From contig CALKFF010000013.1 of assembly GCA_938084585.1 (NCBI GenBank), forward strand, positions 1-46,759: 46,759 nucleotides of DNA. The letters run 5' to 3'. Numbering within the stretch: position 1 is the stretch's first letter; each line of letters begins with the position of its first letter. Made by a program: the position numbers and the translations under genes. Positions 43,073 through 46,759 of the stretch are shown in pieces. Origin of the DNA: an uncultured Flavobacteriales bacterium. GTDB taxonomy: Bacteria; Bacteroidota; Bacteroidia; Flavobacteriales_D; Sanyastnellaceae. Under the pieces are notes generated by a model. The model was not told the origin of the DNA, did not search any database, and was given only the letters and a program-made list of their open reading frames with translations.

Positions 43073-45178
43073 TCATCGAACCACCCAGCGCCACACGCGT
43101 TGGGGACCTTCTTGCGCCGCGAGGTGCAACAGGTACACCCCTGGGGTGGCAGGTGCCGCCAGCGTCCATTCCTGGGCGCCTGAGGCGCACCATTTGCGTT
43201 CGGTGCGCACCACCCGGCCAGACACATCTTGCAACGTGGCCATGACCTCGGTGGGGGCACCGAGGTTGAACGCCACCGTGGATGTGGACGTGGTGGGGTT
43301 GGGGGCCAACACCCACGACTCAGGTCGGCTCACGTCGGCCAAGTCCATGGTCCCGTTGCCAAACGCCGTGATGTTGATGTCGTCGAGGTAAATGTTGTTG
43401 CCCAACCGGCTCTCGAACTCGAACTGCACGCGGAAAAATTCCGTGAGGTACTCTTCGTTGTCCAAGACGATGGTGAACTGCTTCCATTCCTCAGGCCCGT
43501 TGGGCGTGAAGGGGAATGGGGTCGGATCCGCCGATGGCAGGTCCATGAAGCCGCGGTGCATCCGACGCAAGTCCCAATCGTTGCCGCAGTCCCCCGTCAC
43601 GCTGATGCGCAGGCGGTCGTCGGTTTCGTCGTCTTCGCTCGTCCCCTTGTGGGCGTAGGCCCATTTGTAGCTGATGTGGATTTCTTCCGCTTGGCTCATG
43701 TCCATGGTGGAAGAGCGCAAGAAGTCGTCGTTGAACTCAACGTTGTTGGTCCAATTCTCGATGGTCATGCAACGAGACCCCGACGCCGACGCGTCGGTGG
43801 TGACCTCCCACGTGCCGTCCATCAACACGTCCTCGATGAACCAATCTTCCGAAGGAAATTCACCCGCTTCGAAGCCCTGTGCCATGGGCAATTCCATGTC
43901 CCCGGCATCCAACACCACCACCGCATCCTCAAAGGTGTCGCTGGTCTCTCCCCCTTCGTTGGAAATGGTGAGCGTGACGTCGTAGCTGCCTGGGGCATCG
44001 AACGTATGGTACAGTTCACCGGCGCCGGATTCGGTGCTGCCGTCGCCGAACTCCCACGCCCATCCGGTCACCCCATGGTAACTCTCGTCGGTGAACTTCA
44101 CGCTGTCGCCCACGCAAATCACTTGGCGGTCGGTCACGAACTGCACAGCGCACAAGTTGTCGGGCCCTGCCACGCCTGTCGCCTCCAAATTGGCTTGGGT
44201 GGAAAGCTGGTTCCGCTGGGCCGTCGTGGACAGCGCCGCGGTGCGCATGCGTTGCTTTTGGCCTTGGGTAAACATGTGGCCACAGTAGCTGTACTCCATG
44301 TAATTCTGGACGTTGTCCAAAGACCCACAGCTTTCGCCGTTGATGTCGCAGGACGTCCAACCCAAGGTGTTGGGGGTGTCGTCCACCAAGTCGTCTTCGT
44401 CGCAGTTTTCAGGCTGCCCGGGGTTGTTGCTGTTGCCCCAAGGGTGGCGAAGGTTCAGCCAGTGACCCACCTCGTGGGTCAATGTCCGTGAGCGGTAGAA
44501 GTTGGCCGTCCCGATGCTTCCGCAATACGTGTGCTGCAGCACGATGCCGTCCATGTCGGAGTTCTGGCCGCCCGCGACAGAACCGGGATACAACGCGTAC
44601 CCCGCCGCGCCGTTGGCGTACTCGCAGACCCACACATTCAGGTACTTGTTGCGCGGCCATTGGATGAGGGACTTCATCTCGGAGTCGCCCACGTACGTCA
44701 ATTCGCTGACGATGCGGTTGAAGCCGGGGTGGCAGTTGCCATTGGGGTCCTTTTGGGCCAAGCGGAATTCAATCTCCACGTCGGCCACCAAGTCGGCGAA
44801 GTCGGGGTACACCTGGCTGGTGCCTTCGTTCAGGGCGCGGAAATTGGTGTTCAAGACGTCCACGGCGTCGTGAATCTGGGCCGCCGAGATGTTTTCTGGG
44901 CCGTTGGAGTGGATGATGTGGAACACCACAGGAATCACCAACACCTCCGCGCGGTTGCCCGCCAGCATCCCTTGCTGGGTTTCCAATTCCAATTGGCGCT
45001 CGGCTTCCAATGCCGCAGCGCGTGAGCCAGGACGCAGCGCAAACAACTCGGCATGGGCTTCGTGCAATCCACATGGATGGGCCTCTCCGGCTGTGTTGGT
45101 TTGGGCCAACATCGTGGTTGGCAACCATCCGCACGCCATTGAGAGGGCGAGCAACAAGGTGGTGGGCTTCAGGTTCAT
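43073..45178 (-). CDS. T9SS-exported M43 (cytophagalysin-like) zinc metalloprotease
   Basis: 701 residues from the ATG at 45178; the frame is open to 46018 but the extra part lies over gldH and PSP1 and is not coding. Signal peptide ~8-25. The zinc motif HEVGHWLNLRH is at 235-245, with the Met-turn in NYMEYSYCGHMFT. A PKD domain follows (~345-430, WEFGDGS). Then comes a jelly-roll-like region, and a type A T9SS sorting domain from VLAPNPTTSTS to the end. It is a secreted protease for protein or peptide breakdown. TAAATTCA lies ~22 bases before the start and may be its -7 box. Confidence 0.95.
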   Translation of the reverse strand: MNLKPTTLLLALSMACGWLPTTMLAQTNTAGEAHPCGLHEAHAELFALRPGSRAAALEAERQLELETQQGMLAGNRAEVLVIPVVFHIIHSNGPENISAAQIHDAVDVLNTNFRALNEGTSQVYPDFADLVADVEIEFRLAQKDPNGNCHPGFNRIVSELTYVGDSEMKSLIQWPRNKYLNVWVCEYANGAAGYALYPGSVAGGQNSDMDGIVLQHTYCGSIGTANFYRSRTLTHEVGHWLNLRHPWGNSNNPGQPENCDEDDLVDDTPNTLGWTSCDINGESCGSLDNVQNYMEYSYCGHMFTQGQKQRMRTAALSTTAQRNQLSTQANLEATGVAGPDNLCAVQFVTDRQVICVGDSVKFTDESYHGVTGWAWEFGDGSTESGAGELYHTFDAPGSYDVTLTISNEGGETSDTFEDAVVVLDAGDMELPMAQGFEAGEFPSEDWFIEDVLMDGTWEVTTDASASGSRCMTIENWTNNVEFNDDFLRSSTMDMSQAEEIHISYKWAYAHKGTSEDDETDDRLRISVTGDCGNDWDLRRMHRGFMDLPSADPTPFPFTPNGPEEWKQFTIVLDNEEYLTEFFRVQFEFESRLGNNIYLDDINITAFGNGTMDLADVSRPESWVLAPNPTTSTSTVAFNLGAPTEVMATLQDVSGRVVRTERKWCASGAQEWTLAAPATPGVYLLHLAAQEGPQRVWRWVVR

Positions 45179-45252
45179 GGGCGCGTTTTCTGGCAGGGAC
45201 GTGAATTTACGCAATTCCCCACCGAGCTCCGGCTCTCCCGACCCAGGATGCG

Positions 45253-45717
45253 TCAGGGACGTTCCAAGCGAATGCCCACGTCCGAGATGTCCGTCATCGG
45301 ATCGGAGCGCATCCCATGCGTCACTTCCAGGAAGTACCGTCCTTTCAACGGAAATTGAATCCCTTGCTGAATCAAAAACCTTTGGTCCACAAGGTCGCCA
45401 AACCCTGACCCTCGCCACCGGCCAAACTCGTCGGCAAGGGTGCAATCCACGGTGTCCGTCCGGGACTTCCCGTTGGGGAAACGGTACGTCAAGAACAGGT
45501 AGAGGTTGGAATAGGGGTAATCCTGGGCGTGGCGCACATCCAGCATCAAGTCGTGGCGAGACAAGGTGTCGTCCATGTCCCATTGGAAGCGCAACACGTC
45601 TTCCGAATTCCACCCCTCGAGGGACACTTCCTGGCTCTCCGCCACCACGGGGGGCGTGCCGCAACTGGACAGCCATGCCGTCAGCGCGAGCGTCGCCCAT
45701 GCCGACCGGAAGGTCAC
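45253..45717 (-). CDS. gldH: Gliding-motility lipoprotein GldH
   Basis: 154 residues. Lipobox LSSC at Cys19. The conserved GldH features are YPYSNLYLFLTYRFPNG, then DTVDCTLADEFGRWRGSGFGD near the middle. GldH is an outer-membrane lipoprotein needed for gliding and T9SS function in Flavobacterium. The start overlaps the PSP1 stop by 4 bases, an arrangement conserved across Bacteroidota. It fits with the five likely T9SS cargo genes in the window. Confidence 0.92.
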   Translation of the reverse strand: MTFRSAWATLALTAWLSSCGTPPVVAESQEVSLEGWNSEDVLRFQWDMDDTLSRHDLMLDVRHAQDYPYSNLYLFLTYRFPNGKSRTDTVDCTLADEFGRWRGSGFGDLVDQRFLIQQGIQFPLKGRYFLEVTHGMRSDPMTDISDVGIRLERP

Positions 45718-46759
45718 GAAGAGGTGCCTTTGGCCTGTTGGCCTTCGCCACCCCCACCTTGGCCACGGCGGCGGTTGCGGTTCCGATTCCTGCTTCTGTT
45801 CCGGCTCGGCTGTTTGCCGGCGTCGTCCTTCGACCCTTGGGCGTTGCCTTGGGCAGAAGGTTGGCCGCCGGATTTGCCCTTGGGCTTGCGCTTGTTGCGA
45901 CGGCGCTTGCGCTTGGCTTCGTCGAAACGCGTGAGGCTCTCCTGACCCACGACGTTGCCGAAGGTGCTGTCCACCTCGTCGACTTCCTCCTCAATCTCGT
46001 AGGACGCCAGCGATCCAACCACCTCCCCTTTCTCGGAAGCGGCGATCAATTCCTTCGCGTCCTCCACGTTCATGGCAATCGGAGAAGATCCAGGCTCGCC
46101 GAGTTGCAGGAAGTACACCAAACGCTGGAAGATGTCCATTTTGAACACCACCGCCTTGCCCTTGGGGGTGCGGATTTTGGCGTTGGGGGAAGGGAACTCC
46201 TTCACCGCCTCCACATACTGGTCCAATTCGAAGTTCAAGCAGCACTTCAGCTTGCCACACTGCCCGGCCAACTTGCCCGGGTTCAACGACAATTGCTGGT
46301 AGCGGGCAGCCCCTGTGCTCACCGAGCGGAAATCTTTGAGCCAAGACGTGCAACACAACTCGCGGCCACACACGCCAATGCCGCCAATGCGGGCAGCCTC
46401 CTGGCGGGCGCCGATTTGACGCATGTCGATCCGCACATCGAAGGTGCTGGCCAACTCACGGACCAAGTCGCGGAAATCCACACGCTGTTCTGCGGTGTAG
46501 TAGAAGGTGGCGCGGGCGTTGTCCCCTTGGTACTCGACGTCCGACAACTTCATGGAAATGCCCAAGCGGCGGATGATTTGACGCGCTTCGCGCACGGTCT
46601 CGTCCTCGCGCTGACGCGCCTTGTGCCACAACGCGATGTCGTCGTTGGTCGCTTTGCGGTCGATGCGCTTGAGTTCGTGGTCGTCTTTGATTTTGCGGAG
46701 TTTGAGCTGGCTCTTCACCAATTCCCCGGTCAAACTGACCACCCCCACGTCGTGGCCCG
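45714..46759 (-). CDS. PSP1-domain protein (RicT/YaaT-like), 5' end beyond the window
   Basis: The frame runs to the last base of the window (GHDVGVVSLTGE at the edge), so about 80-100 N-terminal residues are missing. The PSP1 core has the Cys set GVCGRELCC, then GQCGKLKCCLNFE, which in Bacillus RicT helps hold iron-sulfur clusters in a complex affecting RNA processing. The C-terminal ~90 residues are low-complexity and very basic (RRRNKRK, RNRSRNRNRNRRR), suggesting RNA binding. gldH follows with a 4-base overlap. Confidence 0.92.
   Translation of the reverse strand, partial: GHDVGVVSLTGELVKSQLKLRKIKDDHELKRIDRKATNDDIALWHKARQREDETVREARQIIRRLGISMKLSDVEYQGDNARATFYYTAEQRVDFRDLVRELASTFDVRIDMRQIGARQEAARIGGIGVCGRELCCTSWLKDFRSVSTGAARYQQLSLNPGKLAGQCGKLKCCLNFELDQYVEAVKEFPSPNAKIRTPKGKAVVFKMDIFQRLVYFLQLGEPGSSPIAMNVEDAKELIAASEKGEVVGSLASYEIEEEVDEVDSTFGNVVGQESLTRFDEAKRKRRRNKRKPKGKSGGQPSAQGNAQGSKDDAGKQPSRNRSRNRNRNRRRGQGGGGEGQQAKGTSS

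Noticed and set aside
43073-46018. A 981-residue frame extending the metalloprotease upstream
   Set aside because: The extra part lies over gldH and PSP1, lacks protein-like composition, and would bury the clear signal peptide starting at 45178.
1-46759. Mobile elements, CRISPR array, tRNA genes or phage genes
   Set aside because: No transposase or integrase motif, regular direct repeats, cloverleaf-like sequence or phage structural gene was seen on either strand.

Overview
The window is about 46.8 kb of gene-dense, GC-rich DNA from a member of the Bacteroidota, probably the Flavobacteriales or a close relative. The evidence is a set of lineage markers: several secreted proteins with type IX secretion (T9SS) C-terminal sorting domains, a GldH gliding lipoprotein beside a PSP1-domain protein, DUF2480, DUF4271 next to hemD and rnpA, an O-antigen ligase of the Bacteroidota type, and Bacteroidota-style -7 promoter boxes (TAnnTTTG). 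I see no tRNA, rRNA, IS element, prophage or CRISPR array. No gap between genes exceeds 300 bases; the largest is 187 bases, between 18146 and 18334, and it holds divergent promoters.

Layout. 1-3404: a 5'-truncated T9SS subtilase and a coupled secreted protein. 3417-6283: a tight three-gene unit with an arylsulfotransferase-like periplasmic protein, a 53-residue membrane protein and a membrane-anchored PAPS-type sulfotransferase. 6284-9159: a small DUF4258-like protein (minus), then a MacB/Lol-type ABC ATPase, its FtsX-like permease and a DUF3299-like exported protein. 14725 back to 9163 (minus): ferritin, YfiR-like protein, TPR protein, HAMP-SpoIIE phosphatase and ClC channel with CBS domains, mostly overlapping. 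18146 back to 14787 (minus): a 63-residue protein, an S66 peptidase, kbl and an FAD oxidoreductase. 18334-20992: metG and a nitroreductase. 23727 back to 21003 (minus): asd, a beta-barrel protein with a clear terminator, and a T9SS protein. 23816-32127: a large lamin-tail secreted protein, DUF4271, hemD, rnpA, a CtpA-type S41 protease and an O-antigen ligase. 33830 back to 32088 (minus): a GT2-GT9 fusion glycosyltransferase. 33914-43011: purD, a small membrane protein (minus), purQ, dxs, DUF2480, polA, a lipoprotein and a small secreted protein. 46759 back to 43073 (minus): truncated PSP1 protein, gldH and an M43 metalloprotease.

Two observations stand out. First, the 3417-6283 unit pairs a predicted cytosolic PAPS-dependent sulfotransferase with a predicted periplasmic PAPS-independent one and a tiny membrane protein, which could be a two-step sulfate relay across the inner membrane. 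Second, at least eight start codons lie 4-5 bases after a TAnnTT(T/C)G-like -7 box, which places the expected transcription start on the start codon itself. Leaderless mRNA may therefore be a standard expression mode here. This pattern also helped choose several starts, including two GTG starts.

All functions are read from sequence motifs by eye. No database search was run.
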